This document shows, piece after piece, positions 30,188 to 39,767 of a stretch of 57,239 nucleotides of DNA. The notes under the pieces are model-generated. The model was not told the origin of the DNA and did not search any database. It saw nothing but the letters and a program-made list of their open reading frames with translations. The translations under genes and the position numbers were made by a program. Position 1 is the first letter of the stretch, and the number at the start of each line of letters is the position of its first letter. Origin of the DNA: a virus; the IMG/VR virus record IMGVR_UViG_3300039159_000385, positions 1 to 57,239 of that record. One strand, written 5' to 3'.

Positions 30188-30951
30188 CAGCGGATCGCCA
30201 ACAGTGTCGCAAGCGGCGGCGTGCCGTTCACGATTTTTACCACATGGAAGCACGCCCCGGCCGCCGGGTTCTCCGTGTCGCCGCGTGCGTTCAGCCGCAC
30301 TCGCGCCTCGCTCCCCCACGCCGTCGTCAGCGCGAGCGCGGCGGCCGTCGCGGTGGTCTCGGCCGCGTCGTTGATGCTCTGCCAGAGCGTCACCACGCCG
30401 GTGGCGCTCAGGGTCCACCGCAGGCGCACGCGCTGACCGCTGGTTGGCTGCCCGACGGTCAGGGTTGCGGTGCGCGTAATCGTGCCGTCCGACCAGTTGA
30501 TCCGGTAGTAGGTGCCGCTCGTGTCCAGCCAGAGCCGGGCGCCGCTGACCGCGTCGTTGCAGATCGCGAACAGCGTGGCCCCGGCGGTGCCCACGCGCGC
30601 GCCGGTTTCGACCATTTCGAGGTAGCCGCTGAGCTCCGAAATCGGCGGCGGATCGGCAAACACGAGACGGTCGCTCGGCCCCATCCGGATCCCGGCACGC
30701 ATGGCACCGCTCGCGTCGAGGCGCGATTCGTACGCCACCTGTGCATCGACCGCCGTGTAACTCACGGCGTTGTTGTCGAGCACGCCGGCGAGCGTCGCGC
30801 CGCGCGAGAACACGCCGAGGTGTCCCGACTCCGCGCGCAGCAATCCGTCGCTCGTTTCCTCCATCGCCGCGACATCGAGAAAGAACCCGCAGCGCGACAC
30901 GACTTCGAGCGCCGCCGCCGAGAGCGGGGACCCAAACGGTGGGAAACTCAT
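30187..30951 (-). CDS. Tail-tip protein with LamG/concanavalin-like pattern
   Basis: 254 residues. FPPFGSPLSAAALEVVSRCG is followed by alternating strands (SRLDASGAMRAGIRMGPSDR; SGYLEMVETGARVGTAGATL; GARLWLDTSGTYYRINWSDG; VRLRWTLSATGVVTLWQSIN). This fits a jelly-roll carbohydrate-binding fold of the kind found in tail tips. Direct neighbour of the Dit-like gene. Confidence 0.5.
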   Translation of the reverse strand: MSFPPFGSPLSAAALEVVSRCGFFLDVAAMEETSDGLLRAESGHLGVFSRGATLAGVLDNNAVSYTAVDAQVAYESRLDASGAMRAGIRMGPSDRLVFADPPPISELSGYLEMVETGARVGTAGATLFAICNDAVSGARLWLDTSGTYYRINWSDGTITRTATLTVGQPTSGQRVRLRWTLSATGVVTLWQSINDAAETTATAAALALTTAWGSEARVRLNARGDTENPAAGACFHVVKIVNGTPPLATLLAIR

Positions 30952-30952
30952 C

Positions 30953-31756
30953 TCAAAATCTCCACGCCAAACGGTGACGGTACTGCGCCGTCCCGGCCGA
31001 CATGGCCAGCGACGGATACATGCCGCGTGATCGGTCCACATCCGTCGCGTTCGGTGCGAACCAATCGCCGCCCGTCAGCCAGTGGTACACATTCGTGCGC
31101 ACACCGCTCGCACTGACGCGCGTGACACGCCACCGCGCCAGGTCGATGCGCAGATGTTCGCCCGCTGCAAACGTGTCCGTGGCCGGGACGAAAATCGTCA
31201 GCGAACCGTACACGATGCCATTCGCGCCGCGATACACGAGGACGCGCGAACCACTCCACCCACCCGGCATGGTGATAACGCCGAGCGACGGCAGTGTCCC
31301 GACGATGATCGGCGTCGGCGTCGTGGTCAGTGCAATGATCGTCGGGCTGATGTCGTAGCTCGCCGCATCATACGCGCGAAACTGTAGCGACAGCTTGAGC
31401 GACGGCAACACAAAATGTGTCGCACTCGCAAACGCTTCGACCGTCGCCCCCAGGTATTCCGCGCGCACCACCTTCGTCGCGCTATCCATGCGCGTGATAC
31501 GCACGATGCCCGTGAGCCAATCCGCGATCGCGTTCTGCTTGGCTTCGCGCTCCTCGATCGTATCGGCCCGCAGCAACGTGTGCAGCACCAGGTCGCGCGG
31601 CTCCGTGCGGGCGCGCGTGTTGGGGCGGCTCGCCATGTAGTCAACCACCGACTCACTCGTGCGATCCACGCGCGGCGTGTGAAACCAGTTATCAAACGGC
31701 GGCAACAGCGCGAGACTGAAATCGCCCAGGCTGCGGCCCTGCAACGTGATTGGCAT
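30953..31756 (-). CDS. Distal tail (Dit)-like protein
   Basis: 267 residues, encoded directly after the tip protein and two genes after the tape measure, the usual place of Dit. Typical elements are the LGDFSLALLPPFDNWFHTPR opening, RPNTRARTEPRDLVLHTLLR, EEREAKQNAIADWLTG, LQFRAYDAASYDISPTII and a second beta domain with VITMPGGWSGSRVLVYRG. Dit forms the ring joining the tail tube to the baseplate. TAATG overlap with the upstream gene. Confidence 0.6.
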   Translation of the reverse strand: MPITLQGRSLGDFSLALLPPFDNWFHTPRVDRTSESVVDYMASRPNTRARTEPRDLVLHTLLRADTIEEREAKQNAIADWLTGIVRITRMDSATKVVRAEYLGATVEAFASATHFVLPSLKLSLQFRAYDAASYDISPTIIALTTTPTPIIVGTLPSLGVITMPGGWSGSRVLVYRGANGIVYGSLTIFVPATDTFAAGEHLRIDLARWRVTRVSASGVRTNVYHWLTGGDWFAPNATDVDRSRGMYPSLAMSAGTAQYRHRLAWRF

Positions 31757-34074
31757 TACAACCGCTCCGCAAGTAGTCGAGTCATGCGCGTCGAGCGCCC
31801 ATCGAGCACCGCGCGCGAGTTGTCCGGGTTCACCAGGTCGAGCCTGAGCGCCACGACGCGCGGATACACACCCGCGTCGCCCAGATCGAGCCGGCCGCCG
31901 AGCGTCAACCGCTCCGTCGTGATGTCATAGCCGGCCGCAATCGACAGATCAAAGTACGTGACTTCGATGTTCTCGCCGTCGTGCTGGCGTGCCAGCAGTT
32001 CGCGGTTCGCGCGCTGCCACAGCAGCGTGCCCCACGAGCCGTCATAGATCGGCACGCCTTGGCTCAGGCCGAGCCACAGGTTGACCCAGCGCACCATCTG
32101 GAACATCGTCGTGAGGCCGGGGAGCAGCCCAACCGTGACCGTGCGGTCGGCCGTGAGCGTGGCGGCAATCTCGACGGTTTCGTGATACACCACCGGTCCG
32201 ACGGGGATGAGCCCCCAGACCATGCCATGCGCAAGCACTGTCGGCGTGGATGTCACGTCGAGCAGGAGCACCCCCGGCAACTCTTTCCGCGCATAGTTCG
32301 GGAAGATGGCGACCGCATCCGCAAACAACTGCGGGTTGTTCGAGTGAACCCACGTGCTGCCGTCAAAGTATTCATTCCCGCGCACGAGGGCGGTCCCATT
32401 GGTGATCGTGAACCCGACCGAGGCGTTGACCTGCTGCGTGCCGCCGCCCACCTTGACCGCGACGCTGGGCGCGCGCAGTTGGTTATGACCGACCACGGGC
32501 GGCCACGCAGTGCTCGACTGCGTGGTGGCAAAGCGGAGCATGAACCCGGCCACGGTGCGCACACGCGGCTCGTCCGGCATCGTCGCGTTGCTCGGCCGGA
32601 CCGGGCCGAACGTCTTGTTCGGCGGCGCAAACGGGTAGATGGTCGCTAGTTGCATGACGCGACCGGCCGGAATCGAAGCCGGACACGGCGTGATCGGGAG
32701 CGTGATGGCGCCAAAGGCGTCCGCCGTATGTACGGTCCCGGTCACGGTCACGGGGATACTGCCGATCGTCGAGCGGAGCACTTCCGTGCCGTAGAAGCGC
32801 GCCCCGGCGGTCGTCCCTTCGATCGCGATCGACGTGGCGTTCAGCGCCGTCACGCCGACCGTCGTCCCGCCTTCATCGCCCGACGCCTCCGGCCGCCGGT
32901 AGCGCGCGACCAGACACGTTCCCACGACCGTCCAGCCACCGACCGGCGTGCCGTCGTCCACCCATTCGACCCATGTCGCATTGGGGACCAGATTGCGCTC
33001 CCCGCGCACCGTGTCCACCGCAATCGTGCGCGCGATCCGGCGCGTGTTGGGCGCCGTCAACTCCACCAGGCGCTTGCCCGTCGCGGTGAGGACAAACTGC
33101 ACGCGCTGACCGACCACAAAGCCCGTATTACTCGCCACCTCCACCGCTTGGTCGATGATCCGTGAGCCGGTGATCGCGACCGTCACGCCGTCGTCGCGCA
33201 TGAGGCGCGCCCCGACATCGACCAACTGTCCATCGAACGCCAGCGGTCCCTCGCGGCCTTGCACATCGGCGAGCGTGAGCCAGGCGGGCGCGGTGCCGAT
33301 GATGCTCGTGAGCGTCCACACCGCGTCGGCAATCGTCGGGCCGCGCTCGGCGCCCGTCGGCACTTGGCCCATGATCGTGATCGCCGTCGCGCGCTCGCCG
33401 ATGTCGGTCTGTCGCGTGCGCGTGCGCAGGTTGCGACCCCACCGGATCACCGGGCGCGGCGCCCCCGCGCCTAACTCGGCTACCAGGTCCAGCGCGAACG
33501 CCGTCCCGCCGACGCGACGAAGCCCAAGCTCCAACCCTTGATCGGCTTGCAGCGCGCGCACGATTTCGAGCGGCGTGACCCCGGTCGCCCCGAATTGCAG
33601 CACCATCCATTCGTCCGATTCAATCGTGCCCGGCGTCCACCACGTTTGCCCGCGCGCGTCCATCCAGTCGCACACATACTGGACCCACTGCGTGATCGTC
33701 AACTCGGCGCCAGCATCGAACACCGGCAGCAGCCCCAGCGTATCGACAATAATGCCGACATCGGCCAGCTCCATCAGCGGCGACTCGCCCGTGAACTCAT
33801 ACACGTCGCTCTCGCTCGCGCCCTCGACAATCCGCACGCCCGCGACGCGGAACTCGCGCACCACGCCGGTCAAATCGACGACCCGATGCACCTCACCCGT
33901 CACGATGTCGCGCCCGATGTCCACCGGCACGCGCAGTCGGTACGATTGCGGCTCGTCAATCGCGTCGCTGATTTCACATTCGTCGTACACGCCGACCAGC
34001 CCGATCGGCACGCCGCCCGCGCACTCGTAGTCCGTCCACCGCGACACGCGGCCCGGCACATCGGTCAGCGGCAT
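31756..34074 (-). CDS. Tail-tip hub / Tal-like protein
   Basis: 772 residues, encoded between the tape measure and Dit. The first about 370 residues contain a hub-like domain set (PQSYRLRVPVDIGRDIVTGE; VVREFRVAGVRIVEG; ELTITQWVQYVCDWMDARGQ; LEIVRALQADQGLELGLRRV). The middle and C-terminal parts are beta-rich (RFYGTEVLRSTIGSIPVTVT; VEIAATLTADRTVTVGLLPG). No catalytic lysozyme motif is evident. The place and size fit the tail tip lysin/adaptor of long-tailed phages. Confidence 0.65.
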   Translation of the reverse strand: MPLTDVPGRVSRWTDYECAGGVPIGLVGVYDECEISDAIDEPQSYRLRVPVDIGRDIVTGEVHRVVDLTGVVREFRVAGVRIVEGASESDVYEFTGESPLMELADVGIIVDTLGLLPVFDAGAELTITQWVQYVCDWMDARGQTWWTPGTIESDEWMVLQFGATGVTPLEIVRALQADQGLELGLRRVGGTAFALDLVAELGAGAPRPVIRWGRNLRTRTRQTDIGERATAITIMGQVPTGAERGPTIADAVWTLTSIIGTAPAWLTLADVQGREGPLAFDGQLVDVGARLMRDDGVTVAITGSRIIDQAVEVASNTGFVVGQRVQFVLTATGKRLVELTAPNTRRIARTIAVDTVRGERNLVPNATWVEWVDDGTPVGGWTVVGTCLVARYRRPEASGDEGGTTVGVTALNATSIAIEGTTAGARFYGTEVLRSTIGSIPVTVTGTVHTADAFGAITLPITPCPASIPAGRVMQLATIYPFAPPNKTFGPVRPSNATMPDEPRVRTVAGFMLRFATTQSSTAWPPVVGHNQLRAPSVAVKVGGGTQQVNASVGFTITNGTALVRGNEYFDGSTWVHSNNPQLFADAVAIFPNYARKELPGVLLLDVTSTPTVLAHGMVWGLIPVGPVVYHETVEIAATLTADRTVTVGLLPGLTTMFQMVRWVNLWLGLSQGVPIYDGSWGTLLWQRANRELLARQHDGENIEVTYFDLSIAAGYDITTERLTLGGRLDLGDAGVYPRVVALRLDLVNPDNSRAVLDGRSTRMTRLLAERL

Positions 34075-34080
34075 CGACGA

Positions 34081-37000
34081 TCAGCTCGTGATCGCCACAT
34101 TACCCGTCTCGCGCGTGAGGCGCCCCGCCTGTCGTCCCAGAATCTCATCCACGGCCGGCGCCACCTGGCGCGCGATCGTGTTGCCCGCGTCACGCGCCGT
34201 CATGCCGTTGAGCGACGCACCCGACACGGTGACGTTGACCGTCACGCCGCCGCTTGATGCGCCACCCGATTTTTGGTCGATCGAGCGCAACACCAACAAC
34301 TGCGACAGACTGATGTCCACGAGGCGCATCGCCGTGCCTTCGCTGATCGTTTGCACGCCCGTGCGCGAGTAGTTCATCGTCACGCCACCGGCGCCGCTCG
34401 TGCGATCCGCCTGGCGCACCGCCTCCGCTTCGCGATCCGTAATCGCAGCCTGCGATTCGTTGAACGATTGCGCGCGCGACGACGCTTGAAAGTATTGCGC
34501 AATCTTGTCGTTCATCGCCATCTGCGCCGCTGTCAACTCCACACCCGGCGTCGCACGCGTGAACAGCGCGCGGATCGCGCCTTCGTCCATGCCACCGAAT
34601 CCGAGCAGTGATTTCGTGTCCGCGAGTTGTTCGTTGGCGTCGGCGCCGAACACCGCCCACTGCTGATTGAGCGTCGTCAGGTTGGCCTGCATGATGCGCG
34701 CCGCTTCTTCGGCCGCGAACGCCGTTTCGAGCAACGCCGGCGCCACGCTGTCGCGCAATGTTTTCGCGAACGCCTCAAACGCTTCGCTCGTGATCGTGCC
34801 TTCGTCCACCAACACTTTCGCCGCACGGATGCGCTGCTCGACGTTCGTCGTTTGCTCAAGCGCGCCCGCCGCAAACCGATCCGATGCACTGCCCGTCAGC
34901 GACGCCGCCGCGTTCGCTGCGTCCACCGCGAAACCTTCTTGCGAACGCAGCACGTTCTCGCGCGCTATCGCAACCAAACGCTCGCGCTTTTCGCCCCACG
35001 CGGTTTCAATCGCGGCAAACTCAGCATCCGTAATCACGCCCGCACTCAACAGGTCGCGGTAGCCGGCGAGCGCCTGCTGCATCTGCAACCCGCTCGACAA
35101 AATCGCGCTCTCGATCGGATTGCGCGCCAACTCGGCATTGAGCCCGGCGAGGCCATCCTGAAACTGCTGGCGCAGCCCGGCAATAAAGAGCGCCATTTCC
35201 GCGCCGCTGCGCCGGATCTCGTTGGCCGTTTCCGTCACCCGTTCATCATTCGTAAGTGTCGTGTCCTGCTGAATCGCGCGCACCGCAAGCGCCGTCGCCG
35301 TCGCCATGCCGGCCAACTGGCCCGCCACCGGGCCGCCGACGATCGCCGCGTCACGCTGGAACCCGCTCAGGTTGCGATCGGTTCGCGCGTTCGCGTCGGC
35401 CTGCGCACGCTGCTGCTGCACCTGTATCCATTCCAACTCTTGCGCGATCAACAACTGCGTCACATCACGATTCGCTTCGCGCGCCTCGGCCAACTCGTTT
35501 TCGTACTGGTTGGTACGCCGCGCATCCTCGGCGGCGCGCGGATTGTTGCCCGCGTCCAGGATCCGGCCCGCGTTGTTCGTATCGAACGCCACCGCCGCGC
35601 GCTGCGCCTGCGCCTCGGCCAGCGCCGCCGCCTTGTTGATTTCGTCGATTGCTTTCGTGTGGATCACCCCGCTCTTGCGCACCGCCTCCGCGTACGCGTC
35701 CGTCGTGAGTTCGCCCGCGTCGAGAAACACTTTCAGATTCGCCAGGCGATCCTGCAACTGCCGGCCGGCTTCCGCGATCGCCACGAGCGCGCCCTGCCCG
35801 GTCGCTTGGAGATAGTCGACGTTCAGCGCCTCCATGACGACCGGCACGAGCGCCTTGATCCGCGCCTCAAGCGCGTCCACCACTTGGGCTAGCCCTTGGG
35901 CGAACTTGATGAGCTTCACGCCCTCTATGTCGTTGGTTGCGTTCCCGTCGCGCAGCAGCCCCTGCCCGCGCGTCCGGATCGCATCGACGTTCTGGCGCGT
36001 CAGATACTCCTCGGGCCGGCGGCCCGCTTGGAGATTGACCCCCGTCGCGGCCGCCAACCCGGTGACCAACGTGCCCGCGTCGCGCGTCAGGGCCTTGATG
36101 CTCGCCTGCACGGAGGACAGCACCTCGCCCGCGCGCGCAAACTCGTCGAGCGCCCGGTTGAACTGTGCGGCCGCCGCTTCCATCTGCCGTGCCCGCTCCT
36201 TCGCCCGCGTCCCGAACACGTCGAACGCATCAGCGACCGCCGCCACGCCAATGATGACGGCGCCCACGCCGCTGAGCGCCGCCACCCCAGCCGCCGCGCC
36301 CGCGCCGCCGGAGAGGGCCTTCCCGACGCTCACCGCCTCGCCTGCCCCATTCTTGAGGCCTTGGAGTGCGACGACCCCTTGGAGCGCGCCGGTCGCGCCC
36401 TGCAACCCTTGGCGCGCCTCGGGCGAGAGTTGCCGCGCCAGGCTCGCGAGCTGCGTCAACACGCCGAGCCCCTGCGCGAGCGTCTCCACCCACTGGCCGG
36501 ATTCCTTGTTCACCTCGGCCTGCGCGTCCAGCACCCGGCGCTGCTGCTTCACGATCTCGTCAGCCATCGCGGTCTCGCGGGCGGCATTGATGCCGCCCGC
36601 GACCAGCGTGCCCGTGACGCGCTGCTTTTCCTCGAAATCGTCGATCTTCGCCTGAAACGCGTCGGCGCCTTTCTGGCCGAGCACGGGCACCAGGTCCGTC
36701 TGGATCGCACGGGCGCGCTCCGCGCGGTCGGCCTCGCGCGTCAACTCGGCGATGTCCTTTTGCACGGCCCAGAGCGTTTTCATTTTCTCGACCAACCGAT
36801 CCACGCGCACCCCGGTCGTTGCTTGCGCGGTCGCGTTCAGGGCGTCCTTCGCCGTGTCCGCCCACCCGGCCAGCTCGGCCAACTGTTCGCGGTACATGAT
36901 GAGCCCTTCGACGTGCAGCGCCTTCGCCGTGCGCGTCTCAATCTCGGCGGCCGACAGGCCCGCCTTTTTCCACTCCGCTTGCGTCGCCTTGAGCTTCGTC

Positions 37001-38526
37001 AAGAACTGTTCGAGCGACGTCACATCGCGGTAGCTGTCCATCAGCTCGTCGTTCGCGCGGCGCAGCCCTTTGGCTTCTTTCGCGGCCTCCTTCATGGCCT
37101 CCGCTTTCTTTTCGAGTGCGGCCGTGGCGGCGGCGGCCTCCCCCTCAAGTATCGCTTTGGTTTGCGACGCCGTGACTCGATTATCGACCGTCGGCTGCCG
37201 GGTCGATGGGTCGCTGAACACCTTGAACGGACTGCGAATACCCGGCCCCGTGGGCGCGAAGAAATCAACCGACCCCACAGGAATGATGCCCGTATTCGGG
37301 CGCGCGATCCCAAACCGCTCCAACGACTTCGAGGTCAGCGCCGCGCCTACGATCTGGTTCCGCGCGTTCGTGGTCACGGCGTCCATCGCTTTATTGACCC
37401 CCAACACCTGATCCTTTACGTTCCCCAACTGGTTTCCAAGCCGGCCGAGCGCCGTCGTGTGCCGGTCCCACCCCTTTTCAAGCCCCTTCGCGTCGAACAG
37501 CACCAACGCTTTCCCCAACTGCAACCACCCGCCCAACGCACCCAACGTCGGCCCGACGACTCCCGCGATTTCGCGCATGACCGCGACCAGCACCAGGTAA
37601 TGCTTGACCGTCGCGTCTAACAGGATCCCCGTGCGAGTCAGCGGATCCTCGTTTTCCTTGACCTTTTGCGCCATCTGCTTGAGCGCATCGGCGTACGCAA
37701 ACACGAGCGTCGTGTAGGCGGGCTGAAACACGGCGCCCAGGGCGACGCCCAGATCCTCCGTGTACCGCTGCGTCGAGCGCATCTGTTTGGCCGCCGAGGT
37801 CATGGACGCCTCGTACAGTCCCTCAAGCGTCGCGGCCTGCTTTAGCACCGAGTTCATGCGCGACTGTACTTTTTCCTTCGCCGTCAGCTCGTTCTGCGTT
37901 TTGTTCAACGACTTCGCGAGCGTCTTGTACCCGGCCTCAAACTGCACATTGATGCCGATCGTGCGCAGCACTTCCGTTTGCCCGGACACAATGCCGTGCG
38001 TCATGCGCGCGAGCGCGTCGGAGGAGTTGAGCTGGCCCACCACCGCGACATCCTGCGCCGCGCGGGCGAGCTTCGTCGCCTGCGTCAGATCGAGATTGGC
38101 CTGCATCATCTTGAGAAGCGATTGCCGCGACTGAAGCGCGCTGATGCCCGTCTTTTGCAGATCCTTTTCCAGCCCGGCGAGCTGCGGGCGACTGTACCCG
38201 ACGTTTCGGCCGACCGCCGTCAGCGCCACATCCAGCTCGTCGAACCGCGCCGCGAGACTGTTCACCTCGCGCACCATGCCGACGATGCCAAGCGCGGCCA
38301 TGACGACCGCCACCCCCTTGAACGCCATGCCGACCGACGCCATGCCCGAGGCGACCGGCCCAAGCGCGCGGTTGAGCTGCTGGGCTTGCCCCTGCACCCG
38401 CGTCGTGGCCTGCGTGAACTGGTTGGCCCCGGCCACGGCGCGCGACGCGTCAATGCCGAGCATCAACGTCGCGTAATCCGCGCCGGTGCCGCTCGTTTGC
38501 CCGCCGCTCCCGCTGAAATCAAACAT
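34081..38526 (-). CDS. Tape measure protein
   Basis: 1481 residues, the largest gene. Long helical stretches rich in Ala, Gln, Glu and Lys alternate with two hydrophobic segments, near residue 60 (MAFKGVAVVMAALGIVGMVR) and near residue 760 (VGAVIIGVAAVADAF). The N-terminal part (ATRVQGQAQQLNRALGPVAS; LVKMMQ-like helices; LNKTQNELTAKEKVQSRMN) is typical of tape measures. At about 0.15 nm per residue it would set a tail of roughly 200 nm. It follows the chaperone genes, as in lambda-like gene order. Confidence 0.92.
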   Translation of the reverse strand: MFDFSGSGGQTSGTGADYATLMLGIDASRAVAGANQFTQATTRVQGQAQQLNRALGPVASGMASVGMAFKGVAVVMAALGIVGMVREVNSLAARFDELDVALTAVGRNVGYSRPQLAGLEKDLQKTGISALQSRQSLLKMMQANLDLTQATKLARAAQDVAVVGQLNSSDALARMTHGIVSGQTEVLRTIGINVQFEAGYKTLAKSLNKTQNELTAKEKVQSRMNSVLKQAATLEGLYEASMTSAAKQMRSTQRYTEDLGVALGAVFQPAYTTLVFAYADALKQMAQKVKENEDPLTRTGILLDATVKHYLVLVAVMREIAGVVGPTLGALGGWLQLGKALVLFDAKGLEKGWDRHTTALGRLGNQLGNVKDQVLGVNKAMDAVTTNARNQIVGAALTSKSLERFGIARPNTGIIPVGSVDFFAPTGPGIRSPFKVFSDPSTRQPTVDNRVTASQTKAILEGEAAAATAALEKKAEAMKEAAKEAKGLRRANDELMDSYRDVTSLEQFLTKLKATQAEWKKAGLSAAEIETRTAKALHVEGLIMYREQLAELAGWADTAKDALNATAQATTGVRVDRLVEKMKTLWAVQKDIAELTREADRAERARAIQTDLVPVLGQKGADAFQAKIDDFEEKQRVTGTLVAGGINAARETAMADEIVKQQRRVLDAQAEVNKESGQWVETLAQGLGVLTQLASLARQLSPEARQGLQGATGALQGVVALQGLKNGAGEAVSVGKALSGGAGAAAGVAALSGVGAVIIGVAAVADAFDVFGTRAKERARQMEAAAAQFNRALDEFARAGEVLSSVQASIKALTRDAGTLVTGLAAATGVNLQAGRRPEEYLTRQNVDAIRTRGQGLLRDGNATNDIEGVKLIKFAQGLAQVVDALEARIKALVPVVMEALNVDYLQATGQGALVAIAEAGRQLQDRLANLKVFLDAGELTTDAYAEAVRKSGVIHTKAIDEINKAAALAEAQAQRAAVAFDTNNAGRILDAGNNPRAAEDARRTNQYENELAEAREANRDVTQLLIAQELEWIQVQQQRAQADANARTDRNLSGFQRDAAIVGGPVAGQLAGMATATALAVRAIQQDTTLTNDERVTETANEIRRSGAEMALFIAGLRQQFQDGLAGLNAELARNPIESAILSSGLQMQQALAGYRDLLSAGVITDAEFAAIETAWGEKRERLVAIARENVLRSQEGFAVDAANAAASLTGSASDRFAAGALEQTTNVEQRIRAAKVLVDEGTITSEAFEAFAKTLRDSVAPALLETAFAAEEAARIMQANLTTLNQQWAVFGADANEQLADTKSLLGFGGMDEGAIRALFTRATPGVELTAAQMAMNDKIAQYFQASSRAQSFNESQAAITDREAEAVRQADRTSGAGGVTMNYSRTGVQTISEGTAMRLVDISLSQLLVLRSIDQKSGGASSGGVTVNVTVSGASLNGMTARDAGNTIARQVAPAVDEILGRQAGRLTRETGNVAITS

Positions 38527-38559
38527 GCGCCGTCTCTCTCCCGTGACCCGTGTGTTCTG

Positions 38560-38973
38560 CTACGCCTCGTCGTCGTCCTCCTCGTGTGACGCGTCGGCGT
38601 CCTCGTCCTCATCCTCGTCGTCCGCAAATCCGTCGTGCATCCCTTCGAGGTAGTGCGCATCGCCGAGCAGGAGCAGCGCCAGTTCGCCCGGCGTCGGGCG
38701 CCGCCGCATCAACTCGGCCCACGCCCGGATCTCCGACCACAACAGCGGACCCAACCCGAACCCGTTACTGCCGCGCTGCGCATTGATCTCCTGCCACCAG
38801 CCAAACAACTCGATCGCGTCGCCCGGCACCTCTGGCCCGTCCAACAGCGCAGCCGCTTCATCACTGCCACCGGCCGCCGCCGCCGTCAACGTGTCGCGCA
38901 GTCGATCCTGACCACCATCGGGGCGCTTCTCGGCACTGCTGTCTACGGCGAGCAGCGCCCCGCAATGCCGCAT
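38560..38973 (-). CDS. Tail assembly chaperone, T part (frameshift product)
   Basis: 137 residues if started at its own ATG, but the frame is open without stop back into the preceding gene. It is reached by a -1 slip at GGGAAAA (38997-39003), giving a G-T fusion as in lambda. The domain DAIELFGWWQEINAQRGSNG with LLWSEIRAWAELMRRRPTPG and a very acidic tail (FADDEDEDEDADASHEEDDD) fits a chaperone binding the tape measure. It lies directly before the tape measure gene. Confidence 0.75.
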   Translation of the reverse strand: MRHCGALLAVDSSAEKRPDGGQDRLRDTLTAAAAGGSDEAAALLDGPEVPGDAIELFGWWQEINAQRGSNGFGLGPLLWSEIRAWAELMRRRPTPGELALLLLGDAHYLEGMHDGFADDEDEDEDADASHEEDDDEA

Positions 38974-39479
38974 TACGCGGCAGTACCGCCGTCGGATTTT
39001 CCCAAGCGTTCCTCGCGGTCGCGCAAAAACTCACTGAGCTGATCGCGCAGCCAGGACACCGCATCGAGCAACATTTCCGCGTTGCCCACACTGTAGGCCA
39101 GCGGCTCCCCGCTCCACATGACGCCCTTCCAGCCGGCCATCGCGCGGGCGAGCACATTGATCGTGTACTTCGTGCCGGCGCCGCCGACTTTCTTTTTCTT
39201 TTGGTTCGTCGCGAGCACGCGCTGCGCGTAGTCCTCGGCCCGGCGATACTCGGGCGTGTCCTCACCGAACAGGTAAAACTCGGTGCCCACGATCGGCGTG
39301 CCGTCGATCGGGCTCTGCGGCACAAACGTGTGTGTCGTGGTGTCGCGCGACTGCGCAAAATCAAACGGCCCGGACGGCGCGGTGACCGCGTGTGCGGGGG
39401 CCGTGTCCGTGATCGTCGGCGTGGCGATCGGTGCGCTCGCGCGGGCGGGGACTTCGTGCGTCGTGATGTCGTCGTCCAT
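38973..39479 (-). CDS. Tail assembly chaperone, G part
   Basis: 168 residues. N-terminal 60 residues are Thr/Ala/Pro-rich; the globular part has VGTEFYLFGEDTPEYRRAED, RVLATNQKKKKVGGAGTKYT, NVLARAMAGWKGVMWSGEP and NAEMLLDAVSWLRDQL. The last codons TTG GGA AAA contain the slippery heptamer, eight codons before the stop. It is preceded by an 11-bp minisatellite (39535-39589). Start chosen at the ATG at 39479; longer starts would translate the minisatellite. Confidence 0.72.
   Translation of the reverse strand: MDDDITTHEVPARASAPIATPTITDTAPAHAVTAPSGPFDFAQSRDTTTHTFVPQSPIDGTPIVGTEFYLFGEDTPEYRRAEDYAQRVLATNQKKKKVGGAGTKYTINVLARAMAGWKGVMWSGEPLAYSVGNAEMLLDAVSWLRDQLSEFLRDREERLGKSDGGTAA
38997..39003 (-). 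promoter_or_regulatory. Programmed -1 frameshift site (G GGA AAA)
   Basis: On the minus strand the heptamer G GGA AAA stands in the correct phase (TTG GGA AAA TCC) of the G gene. After a -1 slip, ten sense codons lead in frame through the ATG of the downstream T gene. Lambda uses GGGAAAG in the same gene pair. Confidence 0.75.
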
Positions 39480-39534
39480 GTGCAACACTCTCAAGTGAAA
39501 TGGTGGGTGGTCCAGCGTGTGGTCGTGCATCGTG

Positions 39535-39589
39535 CCATGTGCAAGCCATGTGCAAGCCATGTGCAAGCCATGTGCAAGCCATGTTCAAG
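39535..39589. repeat. 11-bp minisatellite CCATGTGCAAG
   Basis: Five tandem copies (the last with one change, GTTCAAG) in the 288-bp gap between the tail tube gene and the chaperone gene. No gene is visible in the gap 39480-39767. The rest of it is GC-rich, with a small inverted pair GCACCC/GGTGCG near 39670. The repeats might be a length-variable leader. Confidence 0.85.
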
Positions 39590-39767
39590 CGACCGCGCGA
39601 GCGACACGAGGGTGGTTCGCTTCCGCGCCCCCCCAGGGCGCAGCCTCCCTTACTCGCCCGGCGATGCGGCGACGCACCCGAAGGTGCGGAGGTGTGGACG
39701 AATGGCCCGCCGGATTGCGTTGCCCACCCGCGCGATCGCTCAAACATCGCCTCAAACCGGCGCCCGG

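Noticed and set aside
33538-37620. Long plus-strand frames of up to 574 residues opposite the tail hub and tape measure genes
   Set aside because: They are Arg/His-rich shadows of GC-rich codons, lack ribosome binding sites and lie fully inside well-supported minus-strand genes.
39535-39589. CRISPR-like array
   Set aside because: The units are 11 bp and contiguous, with no spacers.
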